From the NCBI GenBank assembly GCA_946965045.2, contig OX337229.1, forward strand, positions 3,038,001 through 3,102,000: a stretch of 64,000 nt of DNA. Direction: 5' to 3'. Every line of letters begins with the position of its first letter. The stretch's first letter is position 1. Made by a program: the position numbers and the translations under genes. The notes under the pieces were generated by a model, which had not been told where the DNA came from, ran no database searches, and worked only from the letters and a program-made list of their open reading frames with translations. Positions 48,569 to 59,220 of this stretch are shown piece by piece. The DNA comes from Epithemia pelagica. Its lineage: Eukaryota > Bacillariophyta > Bacillariophyceae > Surirellales > Surirellaceae.

Positions 48569-50062
48569 ATGACAATCCCAGTGGTCCAAGGTGTCCCTGT
48601 CGAGTCCGCGTCTGCTGGAGGGGGAAGCAGTTATCAAAGGCCTGATCCGCCCCAGGCTCCAATTTACGGTACATCGAGCGCGACCGCTCCCTACGGAGAC
48701 GATTCGTCTCCGTCGGCCGGGCTTTTGGGTGAAGGTCACATTTACTCTCATCAAGAGCTGAAAGATCTTCGTCAAAATCCTTCCAAAAAGTTTCAAGATG
48801 TGTTTTGGGCCCTCCTGTTTTGGGTTCATTTGGTGGTTGTGGTTGGCGTATGTGTCATGATGTTTACCTCTGGAAATGCTGCTCAGGTGGATGGTTCGAT
48901 TTCAATTGGAGATGTATTGTTTGTCACTGGCGTCTGCGGCTTTGTGGCAGTTGGTCTTTGTACTTTGACGCTGAATTTTATGATGAACAATGCTGAACAG
49001 CTTGTTCAAGCAGCCTTGGTGTTCTCTGTTTTGACCTCCTTGGCCATGGGTGTCCTTGGACTAGCCACCGGAAATATCATTTTGGCCATTGTCGGCTTTC
49101 TTGGATTTGCTGCTGGATCCTGCTATGCTTACTTTGTCTGGGGCCGTATTCCATTTGCGGCCGTAAATTTGAAGACAGCGCTTTCGAGTGTTAAGAAGAA
49201 TCTTGGTTTGGTTCTGGTTGCCTACATCTTTATTGCGCTCGCCTTTGGGTGGAGTATTTTGTGGATTCTTGGTCTTGGAAATGCCCTTTCTGGAAGCTCT
49301 CTCGCAGTTGCCTTCTTATTGTTCTTGTCCTATTATTGGACTCACCAAGTGCTTCAAAATACCATGCACGTGACGACAGCTGGTGTGGTTGGAACCTGGT
49401 GGTTTGCTCCAATGGAAGCGGATCGTTTCTGGGCTCCCGCTCTCTCTGATTCTCTGACTCGTGCTACCACCTATTCGTTTGGATCGATCTGTTTTGGGTC
49501 CTTCTTGGTGGCAATTGTACAAGCGCTGCGAGCTCTGGAACACTTTGCCCGCAACAACGACGATATGGCGATCGTGTCTTGTATTATCCAGTGCATCTTG
49601 GCCTGCATTCAAGGCATCATCGAGTTTTTGAACCGATGGGCGTACATCTACGTTGGTCTCTATGGATTTAACTACATTGAGGCTGGACGCAATGTCATGA
49701 CGTTGTTCCAAAACAAAGGTTTTACGGTTATTATTTCCGATGATCTTGCCAGCAACGTTTTGTTCATGATGGCGGCCGGCATTGGTTTGGCCACTGGTAT
49801 TGTTGGATTGTTACTAGGCTATTCCGATGGCAACCTTTTCTCCGGCATGGGATTCCAAGATGGTGGATTACCTGGATTTGTGGTAGGATTCTTGATTGGG
49901 TACCTCTTCTCTGCCATATTTATGGGTGTGGTAGATTCTGCCATTACCACGGTCATTGTTTGCTATGCGGAGGCACCCGCGGAGTTCCAGATGAATCACC
50001 CTGAATTGGCCACAGAGATGCGGACGGCATGGATGCGGGCCTATCCCGAAGTGATTCAGTAA
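48569..50062 (+). CDS. Choline-transporter-like protein (CTL/SLC44 family)
   Basis: Single exon, 497 aa from the ATG at 48569. A polar N-terminus of about 75 residues precedes roughly ten transmembrane helices. The CTL signature lies in the C-terminal half (RWAYIYVGLYGFNYIEAGR, then NVMTLFQNKGFTVIISDDL and LLLGYSDG). The C-terminal tail is cytosolic and ends YPEVIQ. SLC44 members carry choline or ethanolamine across plasma and organelle membranes for phospholipid supply; some diatom and plant relatives may have other substrates. Confidence 0.85.
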   Translation: MTIPVVQGVPVESASAGGGSSYQRPDPPQAPIYGTSSATAPYGDDSSPSAGLLGEGHIYSHQELKDLRQNPSKKFQDVFWALLFWVHLVVVVGVCVMMFTSGNAAQVDGSISIGDVLFVTGVCGFVAVGLCTLTLNFMMNNAEQLVQAALVFSVLTSLAMGVLGLATGNIILAIVGFLGFAAGSCYAYFVWGRIPFAAVNLKTALSSVKKNLGLVLVAYIFIALAFGWSILWILGLGNALSGSSLAVAFLLFLSYYWTHQVLQNTMHVTTAGVVGTWWFAPMEADRFWAPALSDSLTRATTYSFGSICFGSFLVAIVQALRALEHFARNNDDMAIVSCIIQCILACIQGIIEFLNRWAYIYVGLYGFNYIEAGRNVMTLFQNKGFTVIISDDLASNVLFMMAAGIGLATGIVGLLLGYSDGNLFSGMGFQDGGLPGFVVGFLIGYLFSAIFMGVVDSAITTVIVCYAEAPAEFQMNHPELATEMRTAWMRAYPEVIQ

Positions 50063-50504
50063 ATCACGATATTACTATGAAGACCTTTGATTGACATTGT
50101 TGTCCATGTCTGTGTCAAACTTTGAGCTCTCAGCACTTGTGATCGTAAGGGTTCCTTCTAGTATATATTATTGATGATCCCTTAATAATCTTTTGTTTTA
50201 TGTTGTTCTTTGGTTTGACTTGACACCGATACCGAGTTCACGTCCTGTTCTCTTAAGGGAGTAGAAAATAATACTCCTAGAGGAGTGTACTCCTAACCTC
50301 TACGAGTAGCTACCTATGCTATGTCCCCACAAGACAATAGCCCTCATTAATATGACGTCATGGCTGTCCTTTTCCGTCCACAATGACGTGGGATTGATTG
50401 CTCTCCTTTCTTGAGACGCAGAGAACAGAGAACGCCATATCCTTCGTCCATCAAAGAATCGACAAGGACCCTGCCCGTAAGCAAAGCAGGCAACGACAAC
50501 AACC
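50063..50504. other. Intergenic region upstream of NFS1
   Basis: 442 bp holding TACTCCTAG (50272-50280), TACTCCTAA (50288-50296), TACGAGTA (50301-50308) and TGACGTCA (50353-50360). Short open frames here are unsupported. Confidence 0.45.
50353..50360. promoter_or_regulatory. TGACGTCA, bZIP/CRE-type site upstream of NFS1
   Basis: A perfect CRE palindrome 145 bp before the NFS1 ATG. In diatoms TGACGT elements bound by bZIP factors mediate CO2/cAMP response of the carbonic anhydrase gene PtCA1; function at this site is inferred. Confidence 0.4.
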
Positions 50505-51962
50505 ATGCTATCCAGTGGAAAAAGACTTGTAGCATCAACCGTTCCCCGAGCTGTCCGGTTAGCATGTCGGGCGATGAGTTCCTCGACGGCCGCCGCCTCA
50601 GAAGATCCTCAGGCACTGAGCTCGTTCTCGACCGACAAGATGGAACGAGATTCACGATACAAGGGGAGCCTTGAGGTTCCCGAATCACTCTTCCAACCGT
50701 TTGACTCGGAATACAGCATTCGAGGAAAGTTTCGTGAAGGCCGGGCTGCTTATCTGGATATGTCTGCCACCACTCCCATGGATCCACGTGTCTTGGACGC
50801 CATGGCGCCCTACATGATTGGGTCGTACGGAAATCCACATTCACGAACACATCAATATGGGTGGGAATCCGAAACCGTTTCGGAGATTGCTAGGCAGCAG
50901 GTCGCTGACCTGATCAAGGCGGACAGCAAAGAAATCATTTTCACAAGTGGAGCGACCGAATCCAACAATCTTGCCATTAAGGGTGCAGCTCATTTTTATT
51001 CCAAACGAGGGAAACACATTCTTACTACGCAAACAGAGCACAAATGTGTCCTTGATTCTTGTCGTTTCTTAGAACAAGAGGGCTTTGAAGTTACATATCT
51101 TCCAGTGGCTCATGGGACAGGGCGCGTCGACATGGATCAATTGAAAGAGGCCATTCGGGAGGACACGGTCCTGATATCCGTCATGGCAGTGAACAATGAA
51201 ATTGGAACTTTACAGCCTATCAAAGAGATTGGTGAACTCTGTCGGTCGAAGAAAATAATTTTTCATTGCGATGCTGCTCAAATGCTTGGAAAGATGCCGA
51301 TTGATGTCGACGACATGAAGATTGATCTCATGTCCATGTCGTCCCATAAGGTCTATGGTCCCAAAGGAATTGGTGCACTTTACGTTCGTCGACGACCTCG
51401 CGTACGTCTCGAACCCATCTTCTCGGGTGGCGGACAAGAGCGTGGCTTGCGAAGTGGTACTCTTCCTCATAGTCTTTGTGTTGGATTTGGAACCGCATGT
51501 GAGTTGGCGCGTACGGAGATGGTGTACGATCATGAATGGATCCACTACCTCTCGGAGAAACTTCAAAAAGGCATTGAAGACAACATCCCGGAAGTGACAA
51601 GAAATGGTGACCCAGAACACAATTACGAGGGATGCCTCAATTATTCGTTTGCTTACGTGGAAGGCGAATCGCTGTTAATGTCCTTAAAGAACATTGCTGT
51701 TTCGTCTGGATCGGCGTGTACATCGGCCTCCCTGGAGCCATCGTATGTCTTGCGTGCTTTGGGCGTGGACGATGAACTGGCTCACAGTAGTCTCCGCTTT
51801 GGTATCGGCCGCTTTACAACGGAAGCAGAAGTGGACTTTGTCCTAGAGTTACTGAAGAAGCATGTCACACGGTTGCGCGAAATGTCCCCCCTCTGGGAGA
51901 TGGTTCAAGAAGGCATTGACCTGAAGACAATTCAGTGGACACAAGATGCTCATCATCATTAG
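50505..51962 (+). CDS. NFS1: Cysteine desulfurase NFS1, mitochondrial
   Basis: Single exon, 485 aa from the ATG at 50505. A basic, Arg/Ser-rich pre-sequence (about 1-45) fits mitochondrial import. The fold type I aminotransferase core is complete: [12 protein letters not shown] (83-94), GNPHSRTH (109-116), SGATESNN (148-155), the PLP lysine K282 in [22 protein letters not shown] (308-319), and the catalytic-loop cysteine C405 in [17 protein letters not shown]1 takes sulfur from cysteine as a persulfide and hands it to ISCU for Fe-S cluster assembly, and supplies sulfur for tRNA thiolation. The C-terminus [14 protein letters not shown] is the conserved ISCU-facing end, extended here by DAHHH. 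All key residues are present. Confidence 0.95.
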   Translation: MLSSGKRLVASTVPRAVRLACRAMSSSTAAASEDPQALSSFSTDKMERDSRYKGSLEVPESLFQPFDSEYSIRGKFREGRAAYLDMSATTPMDPRVLDAMAPYMIGSYGNPHSRTHQYGWESETVSEIARQQVADLIKADSKEIIFTSGATESNNLAIKGAAHFYSKRGKHILTTQTEHKCVLDSCRFLEQEGFEVTYLPVAHGTGRVDMDQLKEAIREDTVLISVMAVNNEIGTLQPIKEIGELCRSKKIIFHCDAAQMLGKMPIDVDDMKIDLMSMSSHKVYGPKGIGALYVRRRPRVRLEPIFSGGGQERGLRSGTLPHSLCVGFGTACELARTEMVYDHEWIHYLSEKLQKGIEDNIPEVTRNGDPEHNYEGCLNYSFAYVEGESLLMSLKNIAVSSGSACTSASLEPSYVLRALGVDDELAHSSLRFGIGRFTTEAEVDFVLELLKKHVTRLREMSPLWEMVQEGIDLKTIQWTQDAHHH

Positions 51963-52062
51963 AAATTTGTGAATAGCATGCAACTTTCGTAGCAATGAAC
52001 ATACCTAGACTATCTAATGATTGAACGGTAGTCGAATCTATCTAAAGGAAATCTTAGTAGAC

Positions 52063-53450
52063 TTATACGATACCTCCACCGTAGCCACGATCATAGGCAT
52101 ACATATCGGGGTAGTCTCGTACACTTCCAGGACGAGGCTTGACCAACGAAGGTCCTTCTCGCTTCAGGTCGGCCACTGTGGGCGTTCCCAAAAGACCCAT
52201 GGCACGGTCAAGTTCAACCTTCAGAATGTCGTACGCCTTGATGACACCGTCGGAGCCTCCAGCAGCAAGTCCCCACAAGTAGGGCTTGCCTACACCTACC
52301 GAGTCAGCACCCAAAGCAAGTGCCTTGGCAATATCAGTTCCACGTTGTACACCACCATCAAGAATGATCTCAACATCCGGACCCACAGCTTCACGAATTG
52401 AGGGAAGGACGGAGATGGTGGCAGGGGATGTATCAAGCTGTCGGGCACCGTGGTTCGAAACCCATATCGTCGAAAAACCGATCTCGACGGCACGTTTCGC
52501 GTCGTCCGGTCGGATGACACCCTTTGGTGCTGCTGGACCATTCCATTCTCCCAACAACCATTCAGCATCGGACCAACTGAATTCAGGAGCAATCTGGCTG
52601 TTCACAAAGGCAGCCAACGAGTCGGCGGGCACATCAGTGTTGATGCAGGCATATGTGTATGGCTCGTGCGTCAAGAAATCCCATGTCCACGCCGGTTTCT
52701 TGAGAGCTTCAATGGTTTGTTTAATATTGTACTTTGGAGGGATGGAAAAGTCATTACGAATGTCACGTTCACGGTTTCCATACCAGGTAAAGTCTACAGT
52801 CAAGGCCAACGCGTTGAAGCCTCCCTCTTTAGCCTTGGCGATCACATCTTTCACCAACTCACGATCTTTCCAAACGTAGAGCTGGAAGACCTTTGGACCG
52901 TTGTGAAGCTTTGAAATTTCTGTGATACCCGTGGTCGCTAGTGAAGAAAGACCGTACATAGTCCCGTGATGTTCAGCAGCTTTGGCGGCGGCAGCTTCTC
53001 CCTCCCAATGAAACATACGGTTTCCGGCTGTTGGGCAACCAAAGAAGGGAAGATTGACATCCTGGCCAAAGATCTTTGTTGACATATCAAGAGGGGGTTT
53101 AATCCCAGCAAGAATTTTGTAGTGCATTTCAAGTTCAGTGTAGGCATCCTTTCCACGACGAAGACTGATCTCGTCATCACCACCGGCATCAAGATAATCA
53201 AACACCATCTACCGGGAGGAAAGTGGCAACAGAAGACAAGGAGAACCGTAAGATCCAAACCATACGAATGGAATCATGACGCTAATCCGTCAAATCATAC
53301 CTTATGAGCACGCGATTTCGCAATCAACCGCAAATCGGCAATATTGACGGCCTTTTTGACGGCATTCTTGTAGGGAGCGTCCAATATTCCAGCAAGGGGA
53401 ATGTGCTGCAAGACTTTGTGCAGTCCGAGTTTGTGTGGATTGAAGATCAT
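52063..53450 (-). CDS. FMN-dependent 2-hydroxy-acid oxidase/dehydrogenase (glycolate/lactate type)
   Basis: Two exons: 53450..53301 and 53208..52063, with a 92-bp intron (GTATGA...GGTAG); 431 aa. Exon 1 (MIFNPHKLGLHKVLQHIPLA...) joins exon 2 at MVFDYLDAGGDDE, the usual start of the TIM-barrel fold. Marks of the family: FGCPTAGNRMFHWEGE, FQLYVWKDR, LTVDFTWYGNRERD, SNHGARQLD (about 301-309, with the catalytic His303 and Arg306) and EIILDGGVQRG near the FMN phosphate site. Such enzymes oxidise glycolate or L-lactate, yielding H2O2 or passing electrons to a carrier. The C-terminus (GYGGGIV) is not a PTS1, so a peroxisomal place is not supported. In diatoms glycolate oxidation is part of photorespiration. 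Confidence 0.88.
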
Positions 53451-53959
53451 TGTAGAGGATCACGTCGGCTGATGGACCGATGGAATGGACTGTCAAAGAG
53501 CGGAGTAAATGACAACCTTATATTAGATAATGCCTTGAATAGGCTTTTATCTCCTGAAGATGTAATAATCGAGAAAGTGAGAAAAGATGAAAGATCCGGG
53601 ACAAACGTATGCGCGGAATCTGGAATTTCCAGCGCTCCATCTCTGTTAAGATCATAAACAAGTTTTTTATTACAACGACATACGACGATGAGAAATACAA
53701 ATGTAGGTGACGTGTGAGATGACGTCATATTTTCTTTGGGAAGCGGAAATGAGGTAGGCACCGTAGCTATGCCTCTATTATGCGTATCTTAGGAGTACTA
53801 CCCTGATGCGAGGAGCCTCGAGAGGTAGTTTTTCTCCAACGATCGAAATCCCATGGCCATTGCCGTGTTGGCCTATCGGACCTTGCCCATGGAACGAGAA
53901 ATACGATATTGGACCACTTTCTCTGCCCCTTCCACCACTACTGTCTGTCTATCGTCTGG
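53451..53959. other. Intergenic region upstream of the FMN oxidase gene
   Basis: 509 bp between two minus-strand genes. It holds TGACGTCA (53720-53727) and a near match to the recurring motif (TTAGGAGTA, about 53789). Open frames are not supported. Confidence 0.4.
53720..53727. promoter_or_regulatory. TGACGTCA, bZIP/CRE-type site
   Basis: A perfect CRE palindrome about 270 bp upstream of the 2-hydroxy-acid oxidase ATG (53450, minus). It is the same sequence as upstream of NFS1. A role in CO2/cAMP response is inferred only. Confidence 0.4.
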
Positions 53960-55571
53960 TTACCACTGTTCACCGACACTTGCTCCTCGGCGCTTTCGGC
54001 CCCGACTGCCTCGCAAACTAGGCGTGAAACGGCATGGATCGAATGGACGAAGATCAATCGTGGAACTTTCTCCATCTACAATCAATTCCGACATGGCCAA
54101 GCCGCAAGCGGGTGCCCAAGCAATGCCCCTGTTGTAGGTGAAACACGGCAAACAAACAAACACGGCAAACAAACAAACACAAGACATGAGCAATACCAAG
54201 GCATGACCACACTCTCTCCACAGGTGTCTATATTCTAACGTACCAGCAATTGTGTCCCGCATTGATATAGGCACCATTGTATCCTGGAATGGCTCCCATA
54301 TAGGGCATGGCATCGGGAGGGCAGGGCCTCATGCAGGCCTGGGAACGTTCCAGTTCTCCATCCTGTTGATAGGAGGCCGACATTTCCTGAAAGGAAGACA
54401 TGGCGGCTTTGACTCGTGATTCATTGGCCTTACATTCGACACGGAATGCGCCATCTTTCAAATCCTGTTTTGGAATGTAGTCACTCCCACCAATGCCACA
54501 AATATAAATGGTACCGTCCGGTCGAGGGTACACCTCCACTGATAGCGAAACACACATATAATAATTGCCCGAAAAGAACCACAGAGAGTCAATTCATTGA
54601 TAGCATTTGCACAGGAACGTTTTGCATTGATACTCGCAATTCTTACAGTGAGTTCCAAACCGATTGTTTTCCCCACAAAACAAGGCAGTAGCATCGACGG
54701 ACGAGATAGAGTCTGGCTGTTTCCAAACAATGCTGGTGGACTTGATGCCTTCCATGGGCAACTGCACATTGCTGGCGGGGAACCAATCTTCGGCCGCACA
54801 GGACCATGGACCCGCTGATACGACAACACAATCGGCCTCCAAGGTTTCAATGGTGGAAGATCCCTTCTCGTTGACACGATATTGGACCCCCGTCACTCGA
54901 TTGGCTCCATCCTCCGTTTCGTCGTCCGAAATGCTTTCCACGCCCACACACGTTCCCTTGACAAGTTGAATTCGATCGGCCGAATGATCGAGCATGGCTT
55001 GTACAAATTCTTTGGGAGTGATTTGAGCCGTATCATCCCCGTATCCCATGGGAGAGATGCGTCCCGTCGAACCATCCAACCATGAGGGTAACAATTCCGA
55101 GAAGGAGGAAGTTGTTTGGGAGGAGGCACGGCTTTTGCCATCACGTGATGGTACGACAGACAAGACGGGCAATTTGCGATAACTGGTACATTTCAACTCT
55201 TGGGCCAGTGTTCCATACATATCAAACGCCACATGATGCAAGGATTGAGTCGGCGATCCATCACCCCACGATCGTGCCATGAAACCTCCGCCTTTGCCAC
55301 TGGCGGCTGATGCAGGCTCTTGACTTTCCAAGAGCGTAATTTTGGGTGGTGCGGCACTATCCGCACTACGCTGAGCCAAATGGTAGGCCACAGAAGTTCC
55401 CTGAATGCCACCACCAACGACGACAATGTGAGAAGGGACTTTCGGCACCGCAGACGCCGCTGCGCCTCGAATAGCCGTCGACATGGCCACTAATGATACT
55501 GCGAGACGAAAAATCGAGTTGATATCACAAATCCTTGAAGACAGGAAACGGAGACCATGTGCTTGCACCAT
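53960..55571 (-). CDS. FAD-dependent oxidoreductase, DAO/FOXRED1-like
   Basis: Three exons: 55571..54647, 54538..54244, 54128..53960; introns 108 bp (GTAAGA...ATCAG) and 115 bp (GTACGT...AACAG); 462 aa. After an N-terminal 45-residue extension with a hydrophobic part (IFRLAVSLVAM), HIVVVGGGIQGTSVAYHLA (about 48-66) is the FAD-binding GxGxxG fold. The substrate part includes KGGGFMARSW and WFPASNVQLPMEG. Exon 2 begins EVYPRPDGTIYICG, and exon 3 completes GIAWAPACGLAMSELIVDG, the C-terminal FAD-contact helix of D-amino-acid oxidase-like enzymes. The last 30 residues are basic. The substrate (an N-methyl or D-amino acid, or a complex I assembly role as in FOXRED1) is not settled. Confidence 0.82.
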
Positions 55572-55856
55572 GGTCAACGTTTCATTCTGGGCCAACAGAC
55601 TGGAAGTTGATCTCAGTGTGTCGTCTGTCGTCAGAAAAAATGAAGGACGTTCTCATTGGGCATGCCAATAATCCGCGACCGATAGACTTTTGTTCGGCCG
55701 CAGATTTTTTTCTGCAGAAGTCTGTTTGGTCGGCATGTCTGTTCCTGTTGATGTTGTGATCCACAACAGAACTTGTGGGTGTTTCGAACGTCGTCTCGAA
55801 CAACCACTCTTCCTACGCGCTTGTTGTTTGTGGATTCATTGTCGTTCACCAACAGG

Positions 55857-57440
55857 ATGTTGTTTCGTCAAGTTTGCAATGGTGGTTTCGTCCTTGGTGT
55901 GGTTGGACTTTTGCTTCCCACGACCATTGTGGCTTCTTCCAATGGCGGCGGTAAAGTCCCTGGGGCAAAGTGTTTGACCATGGATACCATTTTTTCCGGT
56001 CTCAAGGAAATGGAATACGCTGTCCGAGGAACTGTGGTAATTGCGGCCGATCGCATTCACGATGAACTCCAAAAGAAGCAGGAGGACAACGACACTGTGC
56101 ACCACCCGTATCCATTTGATCGGATTGTCTATACCAACATTGGCAATCCCCATTCGGTGGGCCAATCGGCCTTGACGTGGCCCCGACAAGTCATGGCCTT
56201 GGTGGACTTGCCTGATTCGGTGGGTGTGGATCATCCCATGGCATCGACCATGTTCCCTGCCGATGCCATTTCTCGGGCTCGACAAATCAAGAATTATTTG
56301 CAAGGACATGGTTCTGGTGCCTACACGCATTCCAAGGGTGTGGCCCAAATTCGAAGCGAAGTAGCCGACTTTATTACGCGTCGCGATGGTGGAATACCAA
56401 CGGATGCGGACAATATCTTTTTGACCAATGGGGCATCGGCCGCCATTGAAATGGTCTTGTCAGCCCTGATTGCCCATGACAAGTGTGGCGTCCTCATCCC
56501 CATTCCACAATACCCGTTGTACTCGGCAACCTTGGATCGGCTGCAAGGCCAAAAGGTGGGATACTATCTCAAAGAGGAAGAAGGATGGGCACTGAGTTTG
56601 GACGAGTTGGAACGGGCGTATCAAGAAGCCACTGAACAGGGCATTGATGTGCGAGGGTTGGTGGTGATTAATCCAGGCAATCCGAGTGGATCAGTCTTGA
56701 CGAGATCGAATTTGCATCATGTGGTACAGTTTTGTTCCGACAAGAACCTAGTCCTCTTGGCGGATGAAGTGTATCAGGAGAATGTCTACGACGACAATGC
56801 CGAGTTTATTTCTTGCAAGCGGGCGGCACACGAAACAGGCTTGTTGGAACGCAATGCCATTGAATTGGTCTCCTTCCATTCCACGAGCAAGGGTGTCTTT
56901 GGTGAATGTGGCCGTCGAGGAGGGTACATGGAGTTGATTGGCATTGATCAAGACGTGATGGATCAATTGTACAAATTGGCGTCGTCCTTCTTGTGCAGTA
57001 GTACGAATGGTCAAGTTATGACCTCCCTCATGGTACGAGGACCGTCACCAGGAGATGTCTCGTACGAGAGCCACGAATCCGAAAAGAAAACAATTTGGGA
57101 ATCTTTGAAACGACGGAGTGGATTGGTCAGTCAAGGGTTGGATCAAATACCTGGCTTTAGCTGCCAACCAGCCACTGGATCCATGTATTGCTTTCCCTCG
57201 GTACAAATGCCGGACAAGGTGTTGCAGGAGGCAGAAGCAATGGGGACCGCCCCGGATACCATTTATGCCGTGTCCCTCCTCGAACGAACGGGGATTTGCG
57301 TCGTCCCTGCGTCTGGGTTTAGTCAACGCGAGGGACGATTTGGATTTCGCACCACCTTTTTACCCAGTGAAGAGGACATGTCGGCCGCCGTAGAACGAAT
57401 TCGGGAGCATTATACAGAGTTTTGCCAAAAGTATAGTTAA
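55857..57440 (+). CDS. ALT: Alanine aminotransferase
   Basis: Single exon, 527 aa from the first ATG at 55857 (MLFRQVCNGGFVLGVVGLLL). The hydrophobic N-terminus could be a targeting or signal sequence ending near ASSNGG. The class I aminotransferase core follows: TNIGNPHSVGQ, GHGSGAYTHSKGVAQIR, FLTNGASAAIEMVL, VVINPGNPSGSVL, LLADEVYQENVY, SFHSTSKGVFGECGRRGGY with the PLP lysine K345, and GRFGFRTTFLP near the C-terminus. These are the marks of alanine aminotransferase, which interconverts alanine and 2-oxoglutarate with pyruvate and glutamate, or glyoxylate in the photorespiratory form. It is divergent from the FAD oxidoreductase, with 285 bp between starts. Confidence 0.92.
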   Translation: MLFRQVCNGGFVLGVVGLLLPTTIVASSNGGGKVPGAKCLTMDTIFSGLKEMEYAVRGTVVIAADRIHDELQKKQEDNDTVHHPYPFDRIVYTNIGNPHSVGQSALTWPRQVMALVDLPDSVGVDHPMASTMFPADAISRARQIKNYLQGHGSGAYTHSKGVAQIRSEVADFITRRDGGIPTDADNIFLTNGASAAIEMVLSALIAHDKCGVLIPIPQYPLYSATLDRLQGQKVGYYLKEEEGWALSLDELERAYQEATEQGIDVRGLVVINPGNPSGSVLTRSNLHHVVQFCSDKNLVLLADEVYQENVYDDNAEFISCKRAAHETGLLERNAIELVSFHSTSKGVFGECGRRGGYMELIGIDQDVMDQLYKLASSFLCSSTNGQVMTSLMVRGPSPGDVSYESHESEKKTIWESLKRRSGLVSQGLDQIPGFSCQPATGSMYCFPSVQMPDKVLQEAEAMGTAPDTIYAVSLLERTGICVVPASGFSQREGRFGFRTTFLPSEEDMSAAVERIREHYTEFCQKYS

Positions 57441-57621
57441 ATCAGTATAGTGATGGTGCTAGTGATACGACCCAAACATTGTTGTTCATTGAAAGCTCAC
57501 CCTCTATCATGTATAAAAAAGAGTCTTGGTCATGTGAGCATCCTTCTCTGATGCGACATACAAAACCTCGTCTTTCCAATGCTGGTCAATCCAAAACGAC
57601 TGAAATTCTCGCGCACACGCA

Positions 57622-59220
57622 TCATGAAATTCTCGCCGATTCATTCTGCAAGGCCAACTCCTCATCATGATTTGGCCGTGTCGCCGAGTTAGCACCTTCT
57701 TCCTCATCATCATTGTCATCCGCCGGTGCGTCGTCACCACTGGAATCTCCTGCTGCCCGAACAACGGATGCAAATTCCGATCGAATGCGCTCTTCAGCTT
57801 CTTGTTCGGCTTCCATCAGCAAATGTTGAAATTGCCAAGCACGAAGACAACACAGAGACCATACCATACCGGGCAATACCATTACGGACACGGCTTGCCA
57901 CCGAATGTCACCATCCGTGAGGGAGTCGAAATCGTCATTACCATCTTCCTGCTCACGGTTCGCGGCTTCCTTGTCAATTTCATAAGTCATGACATAGTTG
58001 AAGACCATCCACGCCACACCGGTTATGGCAGTGCCAATCAAGTAATACTTGGCCAATCGCAACGTATTGTGAGTCGTGGCCTGCAGACCCAAAATACCGA
58101 CATAGACGCCCATGATGGAAATAACCAGGTCCACCCAATTGGCAGCTTCCCAGGTTTCCGCGACATTCGACGAATTATCAAAGGCGTTGGTACTGTTCTG
58201 TGCCGGACTGGGATCGCTCGTGTTAAAAATATCGTCATCAATAGTGACCGTAAACTCCCCATTGGGAGAAATTCCTCCTCCTTCGTTTGCTTCTTCTTGA
58301 GGAACTCCCAAGGCAACTGCCAATAAATTCATTAATTCAATGGAGGAGATAATCAGCAGCATAAAGGAAAAGAGTTTGACATTGTTTTGGGCCTCCAAAT
58401 AATCGGAGGATCCCAACACCAAAATTTGAGATCGGCGCTCCGCTTCATCGGCATCCAACACAATGGTAGGAACGCGAGCGCCCTGGTCTTCTTCATCTCC
58501 ACTCTCATGGTTGGAGGAAGATGTGCGATTCGAATTGGCTTCTCCAGTGGCGCTTTCCGAAGCGTTGGCAGTCGAGTGATTCTCTTTAATAACGACCCGT
58601 GGCTTTGGAAACAAATGAACAATGGTCCGATCAGAGGTAATCCCAACATCCGCCAACTTATCTTCGTCTTGCAACATTTTTCCTCGGTAAATCAATCGTT
58701 GTCGATCGGAGGATACCTTGTGTATTTTGGCCCCTGCCTCCTTGAGTGCGGCCACGGACGCGGTTGGATGGACGGGCACTTGAAATTTCTTTTGTGCCAC
58801 ATCGAGAATCACGACAGTTAATCTTCGTCCATCATCGTCGCTGTCAAGTTCCTCCTCGACGGCGTCACCCTCTTTGGATTGGTTGTGCAATGTATCGTCA
58901 CCGTCCGGATCTTCTTCCGTCATTAACCTTGTCTTGGAGGATCCTTTTCCACGTTTGGTCCTACGCTTTTCTCTCGCAGTGTTTCCCGATGATTCTCCAG
59001 TTTCAACGTCATGGTGGTGATCGTCATCGTCCTCTTCAGAGAGACGATTGTAGCGATTGTTCCGCTCCGTGCGCCCCGTTGTGGTACTATTGCTACTGCG
59101 ATTCGATTCGAGATCCTCCGTTCGACGGCGAGTATTGCTTTGTGTAGTTTCCGATGACCCTTCTTCGGAAGAAGAGACTTGTGCGTAATTGCTTCGTCGT
59201 TGTGGACCTCGTGGAGCCAT
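57622..59220 (-). CDS. Ubiquitin-like domain membrane protein
   Basis: Single exon, 532 aa from the first ATG at 59220 (MAPRGPQRRS). The N-terminal 130 residues are acidic and Ser/Thr/Arg-rich. A ubiquitin-like fold follows at about 133-205 (RLTVVILDVAQKKFQVPVH, then DRQRLIYRGKMLQDEDKLAD). It lacks the terminal Gly-Gly, so it is an integral adaptor-type domain. After a flexible link come about four transmembrane helices (near 281-305 VKLFSFMLLIISSIELM; WVDLVISIMGVYVGILG; YYLIGTAITGVAWMVF; WQAVSVMVLPGMVWSL). The tail is acidic. A UBL with membrane helices recalls ER-quality-control adaptors, but no orthologue was fixed. Confidence 0.75.
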   Translation of the reverse strand: MAPRGPQRRSNYAQVSSSEEGSSETTQSNTRRRTEDLESNRSSNSTTTGRTERNNRYNRLSEEDDDDHHHDVETGESSGNTAREKRRTKRGKGSSKTRLMTEEDPDGDDTLHNQSKEGDAVEEELDSDDDGRRLTVVILDVAQKKFQVPVHPTASVAALKEAGAKIHKVSSDRQRLIYRGKMLQDEDKLADVGITSDRTIVHLFPKPRVVIKENHSTANASESATGEANSNRTSSSNHESGDEEDQGARVPTIVLDADEAERRSQILVLGSSDYLEAQNNVKLFSFMLLIISSIELMNLLAVALGVPQEEANEGGGISPNGEFTVTIDDDIFNTSDPSPAQNSTNAFDNSSNVAETWEAANWVDLVISIMGVYVGILGLQATTHNTLRLAKYYLIGTAITGVAWMVFNYVMTYEIDKEAANREQEDGNDDFDSLTDGDIRWQAVSVMVLPGMVWSLCCLRAWQFQHLLMEAEQEAEERIRSEFASVVRAAGDSSGDDAPADDNDDEEEGANSATRPNHDEELALQNESARIS

